Positions 16,742 to 26,773 of a stretch of 64,000 nucleotides of DNA are shown one piece after another. Location of the stretch: positions 124,001 through 188,000 of the forward strand of contig CAWCIL010000039.1 in assembly GCA_963795485.1 (NCBI GenBank), read 5' to 3'. Position numbers and translations under genes: made by a program. The notes below the pieces were generated by a model. The model worked only from the letters and a program-made list of their open reading frames with translations. It was not told the DNA's origin and did no database searches. Numbering within the stretch: the first letter of the stretch is position 1; each line of letters starts with the position of its first letter. The DNA is from AP-15 sp963795485 (GTDB lineage: Bacteria > Pseudomonadota > Alphaproteobacteria > ATCC43930 > CGMCC-115725).

Positions 16742-18236
16742 ATGCGCCTCTTGATCGCGATGATGAAGCACGAGACCAACACCTTTTCGCCGGTGCCGAC
16801 ACCGTTGGCGCGGTTCGGCCACGGGCCGGGGCCGCTCTACGGCGAGGCGGCGATGCGCGCCTATCGCGGCACCGGCACCGGGCTCGGCGCCTATCTCGAC
16901 CTGGCCGATCGCGAAGGGGCCGAGATCGTGTTGCCGATCGCCGCCGGGGCATCGCCGAGCGGGCCGGTCGAGGACGCCGCCTATGCCGAGATCACCGACT
17001 GCATCTGCGCGGCGGTCGAGAAGGGCGGGTTCGACGGCATCTTGCTCGACCTGCATGGGGCGATGGTCACGCAAAGCCTGGAGGATGGCGAGGGGCAGCT
17101 CTTGAAGCGGCTGCGGGCGATCGACCCCGAGACTCCGATTGCGGTCGCGCTCGACATGCACGCCAACCTCTATGACGAGATCATCGCCAACGCGACGGTA
17201 GTCGCGGGCTACCGCACCTACCCGCATGTCGACACCTACGAGACGGCGCGGCTCGCCGGAGAGATCCTGCTGCGCGCAATCCGTGGCGAGGTCAGGCCGG
17301 TCATGGCCTGGGGCAACATGCCGATGCTGCCGCATGTGATGCGCCAGGGCACCGACGACCATCCGAACCAGGAATTGCAGCGTCGCTGCGCCGCGATGGC
17401 GGCCGAAGGCGCGCTTGCTGCCAGCCTGTTCACCGGATTTCCGCACGCCGACATTTTGAATGCCGGGCTCTCCGCGGTGGTGGTGACCGACGGCGACCGC
17501 GGCGCTCGCCGAGCGGCTGCGCGACGAGCTCCTGGACCGCGCCTGGGTCGAGCGCGAGGCCTTTGTCTACGAGATCGAGCCGCTGAGGGAATCGGTCTCC
17601 CGCGCCAAGGCGATGCCGCCGCGGCAGCCGGCGGAGGGGCCGGTCGTGTTGCTCGACCATTATGACAACTGCGCTTCGGGCGGGACGATGGACACGACAG
17701 TCGTCCTGGCCGAGATCCTGCGCCAGGGTCTCGCCGACGTCGCCGCCTTCGCCATCTATGACCCCGCAGCGGTCGGGCAGGCGATCGCCGCCGGCATCGG
17801 CGCGGAGGTGACGTTGTCGATCGGCGGCAAGATCGCGATGCCGGCGATCCCGGCGCCGAGCCCGCCTCTGAGCGTGACCGGGCGGGTCAAGACCATCTCC
17901 AACGGCCGCTACAAAAACCGCGGCCCGATGGCGCGCGGCGTCGAGATGGATATGGGGCCGGCGGTGGTGCTCGATACCGGCCCGGCCGAGATCGTGCTGA
18001 TCTCGCGCCATGTCGAGCCGTCGGATCTGAATTGCCTCTTGAGCCTCGGCATCGACCCGATGCAAAAGCGCTACGTCATGCTGAAGAGCCGCATCCATTG
18101 GCGCGCCGGGCTCGGCAAGCTGGCGAGCGCCGTCGTCGACTGCGCCGGGGTCGGGGTGTGCACTTCCGATTACGGACAGCTGAATTTCCAGAAGGTCAGA
18201 CGGCCGATCTACCCGCTCGACCTGCCCAACCGCTGA
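16742..18236 (+). CDS. M81-family metallopeptidase (MlrC-like), one frame break
   Basis: A protein of about 497 residues resembling MlrC, the microcystin-degradation peptidase family, whose natural substrates are mostly unknown. The N-terminal part has MKHETNTFSPVPT, ILLDLHGAMVT and ALDMHANLYDE, which carry the metal-binding His and Asp residues. The C-terminal domain continues after a frame change with VVLLDHYDNCASGGTMDT and ends VRRPIYPLDLPNR. One extra G near 17501 (GACCGCGGCGCTCG) causes the break; removing it restores DRALAERLRDELLDRAW. The aminotransferase gene downstream may belong to the same region of nitrogen-compound metabolism. Confidence 0.82.
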
Positions 18237-18242
18237 CCCTTG

Positions 18243-18470
18243 CTAATGCGGTCGGCCGGGGCTGTTACGGCGGCCGGCCGAGACCGTCAGCCAGCCGCTC
18301 CGTTCGGGTCGCTGGCGCCCCTCGGCGGTGCCGAGCAGCCTGCGGTCAACCCGGCCGGGACCGTTGTCGTCGGCGGAATCCGACTTCGTCGCCTGGTCGC
18401 GCTCCCGGCGCAGCTCCTCCAGGCGTGCATGGATCGTCGCAAAATCATCGGCAGCGCGGGGTCGTGTCAC
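18243..18470 (-). CDS. Small conserved hypothetical protein
   Basis: A 75-residue protein starting at GTG 18470, which has an excellent AGGAGGAAAC ribosome site. The N-terminal 25 residues (TRPRAADDFATIHARLEEL then RRERDQ) are charged and helical and resemble a group of very short alphaproteobacterial proteins of unknown function that I recall as starting with RPRTADDFATIRARMEELRRER. The C-terminal 40 residues are Arg/Gly-rich and disordered-looking. It is convergent with the M81 peptidase gene, ending six bases from it. No function can be assigned. Confidence 0.5.
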   Translation of the reverse strand: MTRPRAADDFATIHARLEELRRERDQATKSDSADDNGPGRVDRRLLGTAEGRQRPERSGWLTVSAGRRNSPGRPH

Positions 18471-18709
18471 GTTTCCTCCTGGGATTTTGGCCGATTGCCC
18501 GCAGGCCCGACCGGCTTGTCTGAAAAGCCGGCACATGCTGGCGCAGCGACGGGTGCTTAAGCAAGCGGAAATCGGACGATTAACCTCACCCGCTCCTCGA
18601 TGGCGCGCCAGATCCGGCGATCGGAGCCCCGACCGGCGACGGCGCGGTTGTCGCGGCATGGCCGGCGCGGCTAGGGTGTGGTCAAAGTGCACACGCGCAG
18701 GAGAGGATC

Positions 18710-20059
18710 ATGGACGGCACCACCCAGCTGATCGAGAGCGACCGGCGCTATCTGGTTCACCCGCTGCACCACCCCGACGACCATCGCCAGCCGCTGGTCG
18801 TCGTCGAAGGCAAGGGGGCGATGCTGTACGATGCCGAGGGCCGCGAATACATCGACAGCCTGTCGGGGCTGTGGAACGTCAATGTCGGGCACGGCCGCGG
18901 TGAGCTGGCCGACGCCGCGGCGGCGCAGATGCGCCGCATCGCCTTCGCCTCGGCCTATATCGGGGCCACCAACGAGCCCGCGGTGCGGCTCGCCGAAAAG
19001 ATCGTCGGCCACGCCTATCCAAATTCCGCCGCGGTCTATTTCACCACGGCCGGCGCCGAATCGAACGAATCCGCCTTCAAGTTCGCCCGCTATTACTGGA
19101 AGGTCAAAGACAAGCCGGCCAAGACCAAGATCATCTCGCGCATCCACGCCTATCACGGGGTGACGATGGCGGCGATGAGCGCCACCGGCATGGCCGCTTA
19201 CCACAAGATGTTCGGGCCATTGGTCCCGGGGTTCATCCAGGTGCCGCCGCCCTACGCCTATCGCTGGCAGGGCAATTCGGAGCCTGGTGCGGGTGCGGCC
19301 GAGGCGGTCGAGCAGGCGATCATGGCCGAGGGTGCCGACACCGTCGCCGCGGTCATTGCCGAGCCGGTCATGGGTGCGGGCGGGGTCATGGTGCCGCCGC
19401 CCGCTTATTTCCCAATGCTGCGCGAGATCTGCGACCGCCATAATATCCTCCTGATCGCCGACGAGGTGATCACCGGGTTCGGCCGCACCGGCCGCTGGTT
19501 CGCGCTCGGCCATTGGGGGGTCGAGCCCGACCTCGTGTCGTTCGCCAAGGGTGTGACCAGCGGCTATCTGCCGTTGGGCGGGGTCATCGCCTCGAAACAG
19601 GTGCACGAGGCGATCGAGAGCGCGCCCGCCGACCGCAAATTCATGCACGCCGCGACCTATTCGGGCCACCCGGTGTGCTGCGCGGTCGGCTTGGCGAATG
19701 TCGCGATCATCGAGGAGGAGGGCCTGGTCGAGCGCGCCGCGGTCATGGGCAAGCGGCTGTTGGCGGGCCTCGAAGGGCTGCGCGATCTGCCGGCGGTCGG
19801 CGATGTGCGCGGCATCGGCATGATGTGCGGGGTCGAGCTGGTGACCGACAAGGGCACCAAGGCGCCGGCGGTCGGGCTCGGGCCGAAGATCACCCGCGAG
19901 GCGATGGCGCGCGGCCTGTTGCCGCGGCTGCGGGCCGGCAGCGCCGACCCGGCGATCGGCGACACGATCTGCGTGGCGCCGCCTTTGATGACCCCGGCCG
20001 AGACCCTCGACCGCATCCCCGAGATCCTGCGCGAGGCGATCGTCGCCGCGACCCGGTAG
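18710..20059 (+). CDS. Class III (omega) aminotransferase, PLP-dependent
   Basis: A 449-residue fold-type I aminotransferase. It moves an amino group from an amine or omega-amino acid to a keto acid such as pyruvate. Key blocks are GLWNVNVGHG, TTAGAESNESAFKFARYYW, HAYHGVTMAAMSATG, IAEPVMGAGGVMVPP, LLIADEVITGFGRTGRW (with the PLP-ring Asp) and SFAKGVTSGYLPLGG (with the Schiff-base Lys). AGGAGAGGATC precedes the ATG. It resembles the beta-alanine/putrescine-pyruvate type aminotransferases; the exact substrate is not determined by sequence. Confidence 0.93.
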   Translation: MDGTTQLIESDRRYLVHPLHHPDDHRQPLVVVEGKGAMLYDAEGREYIDSLSGLWNVNVGHGRGELADAAAAQMRRIAFASAYIGATNEPAVRLAEKIVGHAYPNSAAVYFTTAGAESNESAFKFARYYWKVKDKPAKTKIISRIHAYHGVTMAAMSATGMAAYHKMFGPLVPGFIQVPPPYAYRWQGNSEPGAGAAEAVEQAIMAEGADTVAAVIAEPVMGAGGVMVPPPAYFPMLREICDRHNILLIADEVITGFGRTGRWFALGHWGVEPDLVSFAKGVTSGYLPLGGVIASKQVHEAIESAPADRKFMHAATYSGHPVCCAVGLANVAIIEEEGLVERAAVMGKRLLAGLEGLRDLPAVGDVRGIGMMCGVELVTDKGTKAPAVGLGPKITREAMARGLLPRLRAGSADPAIGDTICVAPPLMTPAETLDRIPEILREAIVAATR

Positions 20060-20656
20060 TTCGGGAGGAGTCCCTCACTCCAATCCTCTCCACGCATTGC
20101 GGCGCGAGGGAGACTTTGGCGTTCGGGCCACGGTTTCTTGCCCTCCACCGACCTCGGGGAGAGGGCAGGGTGCGGGGGTAGACCAATAATAGGGCTCTTC
20201 GCAAGCCTGAAACTCTCGCCTGGAGGCGAGATGGCACACGCACGATCGGGATCATCGTCGAGGGTGCTACCGGGCGGCTCGGCACGACGCAACATCTTCG
20301 CTCGTTGATGGCGATCCGCGGCGAGGGCGGCTTGCTGCTCGGCAATGGGGATGGTCTCGTTCCCGAGCCGGGGCTGCTCGGCCGCAACCGGGAAAAGCTG
20401 GCGGCATGGCGGCGGGGTAGGGCGGGCTCAAAGCGAGCACCGACCGCGGTGCCTGCTTCGCCGACCGCGATGTCGCGATCGATTTCGCTGCGACCGCCAC
20501 CGGCGGGCGACCGCAGCACGCCAGTGCGATAGCTGCCGGCAAGCGCCTCTAAGCCGATACGCCGCATTTCATCGCGTCGTTGGAAACGATCATAAATCTC
20601 GCTCCACGCCGTTGACACCGTGTCCGGCGCTGATTGCCGGGCAAAGGGGGTTCTCT
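20060..20656. other. Intergenic region with repeat
   Basis: A repeat of the type CTCTCCCC-GAGGTCGGTGGAGGGC lies at about 20082-20179. From 20260 to 20620 the composition stays GC-rich with an open reading on the minus strand that begins MSTAWSEIYDRFQRRDEMRR at 20618, but it soon becomes Ser/Arg-rich and unlike a real protein. It may be the start of a decayed gene. No gene is supported. Confidence 0.45.
20082..20179. repeat. Intergenic repeat (CTCTCCCC/GGGAGAGGG family)
   Basis: The segment contains CCTCTCC near its left end and CTCGGGGAGAGGGCAGGGTGCGG at its right end, with GCCCTCCACCGACC between. This matches a very common alphaproteobacterial intergenic repeat. A relative of it appears inside the scpA gene at 53412-53478. 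Confidence 0.5.
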
Positions 20657-21985
20657 GTGTATCCGCTCGATCCTGCCCATTTTTCGGACTGGCTCAGACG
20701 GCTGCGCGCGCTGGTGGCGTCGCGCGAGGTCTACGAGCTGCTCATTCCCCAGGTCGGCGTCATCGCGGCGATGTTCCTGCTGGCCTGGGCGATCCGGGCG
20801 GCGACACGGCAATCGACCAATCGCCTGATCGACCGCGCAACGACCCAGTTCCGCGTGCCCTGGATCGCCGGCGATCTGCAGCGCCTGCTGATCTTCTGCT
20901 ACGCTTGGCTGCTGCTCGTGATCGCCGAAGACGTCGGCGCCCATCTCGGCCGCGATGTCCGGCTGATCGGTATCGCCGCCAGCCTGACGGCGCTGTGGAT
21001 CGTGCTCCGAGCGTCGGCGCGGCTGATGCGCGACGCCTTTCTCGCGCGGGTCGTGGCCGCGGTCGCCTGGGTTGTCGTGGCTCTCGACATCCTGGGGCTG
21101 CTGGCGCCGACCGTGGCGGCATTGAACAGCCTGGCGATCACCGTCGGCACCCTGCGGCTCTCGGTCCTGCTGGTGATCAAGGCCGGGCTGATGATCGCGA
21201 TCCTCTTATGGGCGGCGCTGGCACTCGCCCGATTGATCAGCGCCAGGATCCAGCGCGTCACCGCATTCAGCCCTTCGATCCAGGTTCTGACCGGCAATCT
21301 GATCAAGATCGCGCTCGTCTGCGTGGCACTGCTGATTGGCCTCAACACCGTCGGCATCGACCTGACCGCGTTCACGGTGTTCAGCGGCGCCGTCGGCGTC
21401 GGTCTTGGATTTGGGCTGCAAAAGATCGTCTCGAACTTCGTCAGCGGCATCATCCTACTGCTCGAGCGCTCGGTAAAGCCGGGAGACGTGATCGAGGTCG
21501 GCAGCACCTTTGGCTCGATCACCTATCTCGGCGCGCGCTATGCCTCGGTGCGCGGCCGCGACGGCAAGGAATATCTGATCCCGAACGAGAACCTGATCAC
21601 CAACGAGGTGATCAACTGGTCGTATTCGAACTCGCTGGTCCGGATCGACGCGGAATTCGGCGTCGCCTATGCGAGCGATTTGCACGAGGTGCGGGAGCTC
21701 GCGGTCGAGGTTGCCGGTGCCACCGCCCGAGTGCTCGCCTCCCCTCGGCCGGTCTGCCATCTGACGGGGTTCGGCGACAGCGCCGTCAACCTGATCCTCC
21801 GCTTCTGGATCGCAGACCCGCAGAACGGGGTGACCAACGTCAAGGGCGACATTCTGCTGGCACTATGGGACGCGTTCCTGGAACGCCGGATCGAGCTGCC
21901 GTTTCCGCAGCGCGACCTGCACATCCGCGATCTGCCCGCCGCGGTCCTATCCAAGTTCAAGACGGCGCAATCGACCGGCGAATAG
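20657..21985 (+). CDS. MscS-family mechanosensitive ion channel
   Basis: A 442-residue membrane protein with about five hydrophobic segments before the MscS core. The pore helix is GAVGVGLGFGLQKIVSNFVSG followed by IILLLERSVKPGDVIEV, the signature of the family. The cytoplasmic beta domain includes DGKEYLIPNENLITNEVINW, and the vestibule ends with ELPFPQRDLHIRDLP. MscS channels open under membrane tension to release osmolytes. The start chosen is GTG 20657 (MYPLDPAHFSD) behind AAAGGGGG. The N-terminal helices make it larger than E. coli MscS (286 residues). Confidence 0.92.
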   Translation: MYPLDPAHFSDWLRRLRALVASREVYELLIPQVGVIAAMFLLAWAIRAATRQSTNRLIDRATTQFRVPWIAGDLQRLLIFCYAWLLLVIAEDVGAHLGRDVRLIGIAASLTALWIVLRASARLMRDAFLARVVAAVAWVVVALDILGLLAPTVAALNSLAITVGTLRLSVLLVIKAGLMIAILLWAALALARLISARIQRVTAFSPSIQVLTGNLIKIALVCVALLIGLNTVGIDLTAFTVFSGAVGVGLGFGLQKIVSNFVSGIILLLERSVKPGDVIEVGSTFGSITYLGARYASVRGRDGKEYLIPNENLITNEVINWSYSNSLVRIDAEFGVAYASDLHEVRELAVEVAGATARVLASPRPVCHLTGFGDSAVNLILRFWIADPQNGVTNVKGDILLALWDAFLERRIELPFPQRDLHIRDLPAAVLSKFKTAQSTGE

Positions 21986-22452
21986 GCTGGCCTCCGACCG
22001 GCTTGACGAGATTTACCTTCGAAGGAAACGCGTGTCATTGCGAGGAGCGCATAGCACGACGAAGCAATCCCGACGCGGCGAGCATCTGTCACCCGCGATT
22101 GTGTCGGCCCGAGATTGCTTCGTTTCACTCGCAATGACACATCAGCGACACCGAGTCGCCGTCGCAGCCAAGCCCGGCGGTCAGCCGCAAAATGTGGACT
22201 TCCGTGAGCTGCGGCTCGTGCTGCGTCCTTCGGCTGCAGGGAACCCCACCGGCGTCGGGCATCGCGTTCTCCTTCAACGGCAGCCTCGCGACCGACGCCG
22301 ACCGGACTGCCGCACATTTAACGGACGAGTGGCGATCGCGGCCTCGGGCCATCATCAAACGACCCATCGCGAAACGACGCCGGCAACGATTGGTTTCCCC
22401 GCCGTGTTCATAGCCGCGGGGAAAACCGATACTGAAGCGAGGAAGCGGATCT
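21986..22452. other. Intergenic region with long inverted repeat
   Basis: Apart from the element at 22032-22140, I see no gene or clear signal in these 467 bases. The right half (22150-22430) is GC-rich with no reading frame that looks coding. Confidence 0.5.
22032..22140. repeat. Palindromic GTCATTGCGAGGAGCG repeat element
   Basis: The left arm GTGTCATTGCGAGGAGCG and AGCAATCC (22032-22070) is repeated inverted as GAGATTGCTTCGTTTCACTC then GCAATGACAC at 22111-22140. The 40-base centre is not conserved. This is the well-known intergenic element found in many proteobacteria. The transcript would form a long hairpin after the MscS gene and could act as a terminator or stability element. Confidence 0.85.
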
Positions 22453-23331
22453 GTGGATGCGTCAGGCGAACGCGGCCCCGATGCCCTTTCGACCACGGAG
22501 CACGCCGATCTGCATGATGGCGGGCTGCCCCCGGGCGTCAGCGAGCACGAGATCGAGGACATCGAGGACCGCGCGCGGCTGCGCACCCCGATCATTTACG
22601 AGATCGTGCGCCGCGAAGGCGAAACCGAGATGAACCGCCCGATTACTTCGCTGTGGTGGTCGGGGTTCGCGGCCGGTCTGTCGATCAGCTTTTCGCTGCT
22701 CGCGCAGGCCGCCCTTTTGGTGCATCTGCCGGATGCATCATGGCGTCCGCTGGTCACCGGGTTCGGCTATTCGGTCGGCTTTCTGATCGTCGTGCTGGCG
22801 CGCCAGCAGCTGTTTACCGAAAACACCGTGACCGTGGTGCTGCCGGTCGTCGCCGAATTCACGTTGACGAACGTTCGGCGCCTGGCGCGGATGTGGTCCG
22901 TCGTCTTTGCCGCCAACATGACCGGCACTTTCGTGGCGGCGTTGTTTTGCGGCTTTACCCCGGTGCTGAGCCCGGAACTGCGCCACGGCATGCTCGACCT
23001 CAGCGCCCAGATGATCGGCCTTAGCTGGGCCGAGATGTTTTTCCGAGCGGTCGGCGCCGGATTTCTGATCGCGGCGATGGTCTGGCTGATTCCCAGCGCC
23101 GAAGGCACGCAGTTCCACGTGGTGACGATGGTGACCTACCTGATCGCGGTTTGCGGCTTTACCCACATCGTCGCCGGCAGCGTCGAGGCCTTTCTGCTGG
23201 TGGTCAGCGGGCAACTGGCGCTATGGCACATGATCGCCCACTTCACCCTTCCGGTGCTTTTCGGCAACGTCGCCGGAGGCACCGCTCTGTTCGCGGTGAT
23301 TTCCTATGCTCAGGTCATGAAGGAGGTGTAG
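22453..23331 (+). CDS. Formate/nitrite-type (FNT, YfdC-like) transporter
   Basis: A 292-residue membrane protein of the formate/nitrite channel family. The first 60 residues are acidic and cytoplasmic (GVSEHEIEDIEDRARL), as in YfdC-like members. Six transmembrane helices follow, beginning at SLWWSGFAAGLSISFSLLAQ. Conserved FNT patches are FLIVVLARQQLFTENT, FAANMTGTFV and FTHIVAGSVEAF. It likely passes a small monovalent anion such as formate, nitrite or acetate. Start GTG 22453. No metabolic partner is adjacent; a tRNA gene follows on the opposite strand. Confidence 0.87.
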   Translation: MDASGERGPDALSTTEHADLHDGGLPPGVSEHEIEDIEDRARLRTPIIYEIVRREGETEMNRPITSLWWSGFAAGLSISFSLLAQAALLVHLPDASWRPLVTGFGYSVGFLIVVLARQQLFTENTVTVVLPVVAEFTLTNVRRLARMWSVVFAANMTGTFVAALFCGFTPVLSPELRHGMLDLSAQMIGLSWAEMFFRAVGAGFLIAAMVWLIPSAEGTQFHVVTMVTYLIAVCGFTHIVAGSVEAFLLVVSGQLALWHMIAHFTLPVLFGNVAGGTALFAVISYAQVMKEV

Positions 23332-23359
23332 CTCGGGTCCGGTCATCTTTGCCGAGAAT

Positions 23360-23434
23360 TGGTGGGCGCGACTGGGATTGAACCAGTGACCCCTACGATG
23401 TCAACGTAGTGCTCTCCCGCTGAGCTACGCGCCC
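23360..23434 (-). tRNA. tRNA-Val (anticodon GAC)
   Basis: On the minus strand, the acceptor arms GGGCGCG and CGCGCCC pair over 7 bp, the D arm contains AGCTCAGCGGGAGAGC, the anticodon stem CTACG/CGTAG encloses TTGACAT with anticodon GAC, and the T arm contains GGTTCAATCC. The discriminator is A and the CCA end is encoded. The gene stands alone between the convergent transporter gene and the divergent CocE gene. Confidence 0.96.
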
Positions 23435-23530
23435 GGATCCGCGGCCCGGATGTGGCGAGGGTGATAGCGAAAATGGGGGCGGCAGGCAAGCGCGGGTCGC
23501 GCCGCCCATTGTCGAAAAGGGGGCTCTCGC

Positions 23531-25363
23531 ATGGGTGAATCGGCGGCGCAGATCGTCGTCGCACGCGATCTGATGGTTCGGGCGCGGGACGGGACCCTGC
23601 TGGCGACCGACGTTTACCGGCCGGCAGGCATGGGGGCGTTCCCGGTGTTGCTCGAACGCACCCCTTACGACAAATCGGCGCCGAGCCGGTCCGAGCGCAC
23701 CGCCGCGGTCGCGGCACCCCGCTCGCGCGCCGAGGTCGCCGGCTACTTTGTCGACCACGGCTATGCTGTCGTCTACCAGGATTGCCGCGGGCGCTATCGA
23801 TCGGGCGGACATTTCACCAAATACCTCAGCGAGGCCGAGGACGGCTATGACACGCTTGCTTGGCTGATGCGGCAGCCTTGGTGCAACGGCCGGATCGGCA
23901 CCTTCGGCCTCTCCTATGCGGCGCATGCCCAGGCGGCGCTCGGCTGTCTCGACCCTCCTGGCCTCGCGGCGCAATTCCTCGATTGCGGCGGTTTTTCGAA
24001 CGCTTACCGCAGCGGCATCCGCCATGACGGCGCGTTCGAGCTGAAACAGGCGACATGGGCCTACAACAACGCGCTCGCCGACGCCAAGGACCCGGCAGTC
24101 AAGGCGGCGCTGCAGGCGCAGGACATCAAGGCATGGTTCGCGGCGATGCCGTGGCGAAAAGGCCATTCGCCCGTGAGTGCCGCACCCGAATATGAGGACT
24201 ATCTGTTCGCGCAATGGTCGCATGGGACCTTCGACGATTTTTGGCGGAGGGCCGGGATCTATGCCGAAGGCTATTGGCAGCGATACGCCGACGTCCCGGT
24301 CGTGCACCTGTCGGGCTGGTACGATCCCTATGCCCGCACCGCGGTCGAGAATTATCTCGGTCTGGCACGGCGAGGGCGGGCGCCGCAGCGTCTGATCCTC
24401 GGGCCGTGGACCCATGGCGACCGCTCGCTCTCCTATGCCGGCGAGGTTGATTTCGGCGCCGCCGCGACGCTCGACGGCAACCTCGCCGAGGATTTTTTTG
24501 CGCTACGCCGCAACTGGTTCGACCGCTGGCTGAAAGGGGTCGAGAACGGCGTCGAAAGCGACCCGCCGGTGCGGGTCTTCGTTATGGGCGGCGGATCGGG
24601 CCGGCGCAACGCCGAGGGCCGGCTCGAGCACGGGGGCACCTGGCGAGCCTCTGCCGACTGGCCGTTGCCGCAGACGCAATTCACCCCCTTCTACCTGCAT
24701 GGCGACCGCAGTCTCGGCCCGGCCATGCCGGAGGTCGGGGCGCCGCCCTTGGGCTATCGCTTCGACCCGCACCGGCCGGTGCCGACCATCGGCGGCGCCT
24801 TGAGCTCGGGCGAGCCGGTCATGCGCGGCGGCGCCTACGATCAGCGCGAGGGGCCGAGCGTGTTCGGTGCGCTCCCACCCTATCGCCCGCTGTCGGAGCG
24901 CTCCGACGTGTTGTCGTTCGCCACGGCACCGCTCGATCGCGAAATCGAGGTGACCGGCCCCGTAACGGTCCATTTGTGGATCGCGTCCGACTGTCCCGAC
25001 ACCGATTTCACGGCCAAGCTGGTCGACCTCCATCCGCCCAACCAGGATTACCCGGAAGGCTTTGCGATGAACTTGAGCGAGGGCATCCTGCGCCTGCGCT
25101 ATCGCGACAGCTGGGAGCGGCCGAGGCTGATGACGCCTGGTGCCGTCTATGCGATCGCGATCGAGCTCTTTCCGGTCGGCAATCGGTTCGCCCGCGGCCA
25201 CCGGCTGCGCCTCGACATTTCGAGCAGCAATTTCCCGCATTTCGACGTGAATCCGAATTCGGGCGAGGCCGAAGGCTCGATGGCGCAGGCGCGCGTCGCC
25301 CACAACCGCGTCTTTGTCGACCGCGAGCGGCCTTCGCACATCGTGCTGCCGGTCATTCCCTAG
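23531..25363 (+). CDS. CocE/NonD-family alpha/beta hydrolase
   Basis: A 610-residue serine hydrolase of the cocaine-esterase/X-Pro-dipeptidyl-peptidase class. The alpha/beta-hydrolase domain (about 10-330) has DCRGRYRSGG (oxyanion region), TFGLSYAAHAQ with the nucleophilic Ser, HLSGWYDPYARTA with the catalytic Asp, and LGPWTHGDRS with the His. A helical cap lies between about 140 and 230. The C-terminal jelly-roll (about 400-605) contains TAPLDREIEVTGPVTVHLW. It cleaves an ester or amide; substrate unknown. The gene starts 96 bases from the tRNA. Confidence 0.9.
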   Translation: MGESAAQIVVARDLMVRARDGTLLATDVYRPAGMGAFPVLLERTPYDKSAPSRSERTAAVAAPRSRAEVAGYFVDHGYAVVYQDCRGRYRSGGHFTKYLSEAEDGYDTLAWLMRQPWCNGRIGTFGLSYAAHAQAALGCLDPPGLAAQFLDCGGFSNAYRSGIRHDGAFELKQATWAYNNALADAKDPAVKAALQAQDIKAWFAAMPWRKGHSPVSAAPEYEDYLFAQWSHGTFDDFWRRAGIYAEGYWQRYADVPVVHLSGWYDPYARTAVENYLGLARRGRAPQRLILGPWTHGDRSLSYAGEVDFGAAATLDGNLAEDFFALRRNWFDRWLKGVENGVESDPPVRVFVMGGGSGRRNAEGRLEHGGTWRASADWPLPQTQFTPFYLHGDRSLGPAMPEVGAPPLGYRFDPHRPVPTIGGALSSGEPVMRGGAYDQREGPSVFGALPPYRPLSERSDVLSFATAPLDREIEVTGPVTVHLWIASDCPDTDFTAKLVDLHPPNQDYPEGFAMNLSEGILRLRYRDSWERPRLMTPGAVYAIAIELFPVGNRFARGHRLRLDISSSNFPHFDVNPNSGEAEGSMAQARVAHNRVFVDRERPSHIVLPVIP

Positions 25364-25411
25364 AGCGAACGCGAGGCTCGCGCGAACCAAGCGGATGTGC
25401 GAGACAGCAGC

Positions 25412-26759
25412 ATGAGCGCGGTGCGGTCGAAGCGCGTTGAGCCCGTGGGCGCGGGGGCGCTGTCGCTGCTCGGGTCGCGGCGGTTCGGGCCGTTGTTCTG
25501 GGCGCAGTTTTTGTCGGCGTTCAACGACAACGCGGTCAAGAACGCGCTGGTGCTGATGATCGCGTACCGCGCCGTCGGCGGGCTCGGCGATGTCGGCGCA
25601 GATCCTGATCCCGCTGGCCGGCGGGCTCTTTATCCTGCCGTTCTTCCTGTGCTCGGCGACTGCCGGCCAACTCGCCGACCAGCACGACAAGGCCGGGCTG
25701 ATCCGCCTGATCAAATTGTCCGAGATCGCGCTGATGCTGACCGCCGCCCTGGGCGTGGTCATCGGCAGCACTGCGCTGCTGCTGGCGATCCTGTTCGCGA
25801 TGGGGGTCGAGGCGGCATTGTTCGGCCCGCTCAAATACGCGATCCTGCCGGACCTGCTGGCCCCGCACGAGCTGCTCCTCGGCAACGCGCTAGTCGAGGC
25901 CGGCACCTTTATCGCGATCCTCTTCGGCACGATCGCCGGCGTCTTGATCGCCGGGAGGCATGGTGCGGCCGTGGTCGCGGCGCTGATCCTCGTCGTGGCC
26001 TTCGCCGCCTGGGGTACCAGCCTCCTGATCCCGCCGACCGGTGCAGCGGCGGCGAAGAGCCGGGTGCGCTGGAACCTGTTCGCCGCCACGGGCCAAGTGA
26101 TCCGCGAGGCCGCGCGCGAAAAGGTACCATTTCGCTCGATGCTCGGGATCTCGTGGTTCTGGCTCGCGGGTGCCGTCTACCTCTCGCAATTCCCGAGCTA
26201 TGTGCGTTTCACGCTCGGCGGCGAGGAGGCGGTGGTGACCCTGTTCCTGACCGTCTTTTCGATCGGCATCGCGCTCGGCTCCTTGGCCTGCAGCCGGATT
26301 CTGGGCGGCCGGATCAGTGCGCGCACGGTGCCGTGGGGGGCGCTCGGCATCGGCCTCTTTTCGCTCGATCTGTGGCTGGCGAGCCCAGCCCTCGCCGCCG
26401 CCGGCCCGCTCGCCGGGCTCCGCCCCTTTCTCGCCGCCCCGGCGCATTGGCGTATCCTCGGCGACCTCTTAGGGATCTCGATCGCGGGCGGGATTTTTAT
26501 CGTGCCGCTTTACGCGTTGCTGCAGGCGGGCAGCCCGCGCGAGCACCGCGCCCGCGCGATCGCGGCCAACAACGTGATCAACGCCGCGGCGATGGTGCTG
26601 GCGGCGGCGGCGACGATCGCGCTGATCGCGGCCGGGGTCAGCGTGCCCGGGCTGTTCCTGCTGACCGGTGCCGCGACCCTCGCCGTCGCGCTCTGGTGCT
26701 GGCGGATCTTGCCGAGCCTCGCTCTATCGAGGACGCCGGTCAGGGGCGAGCAGGGCTGA
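25412..26759 (+). CDS. LplT/Aas-like MFS transporter, one frame break
   Basis: A membrane protein of about 449 residues of the major facilitator superfamily. The first segment FGPLFWAQFLSAFNDNAVKN followed by ALVLMIAY is the hallmark of lysophospholipid transporters and the MFS half of Aas enzymes. The second frame carries LIPLAGGLFILPFFLCSATAG, FGPLKYAILPDLL and about nine more helices. One extra base near 25585-25590 (CTCGGCGATGTCGG) separates the frames. LplT proteins flip lysophospholipids across the inner membrane for re-acylation. No Aas acyltransferase domain follows, so this is the transporter-only form. Confidence 0.8.
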
Positions 26760-26773
26760 GCCCGGGCGTGGGC

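Noticed and set aside
20260..20618. A minus-strand gene starting MSTAWSEIYDRFQRRDEMRR
   Set aside because: After about 40 residues the sequence turns into Ser/Arg/Pro-rich low complexity and runs into a repeat; not supportable as a gene.
24503..26089. A 528-codon minus-strand frame across the CocE and MFS genes
   Set aside because: Both genes below it are well supported; no motif is seen in the antisense reading.
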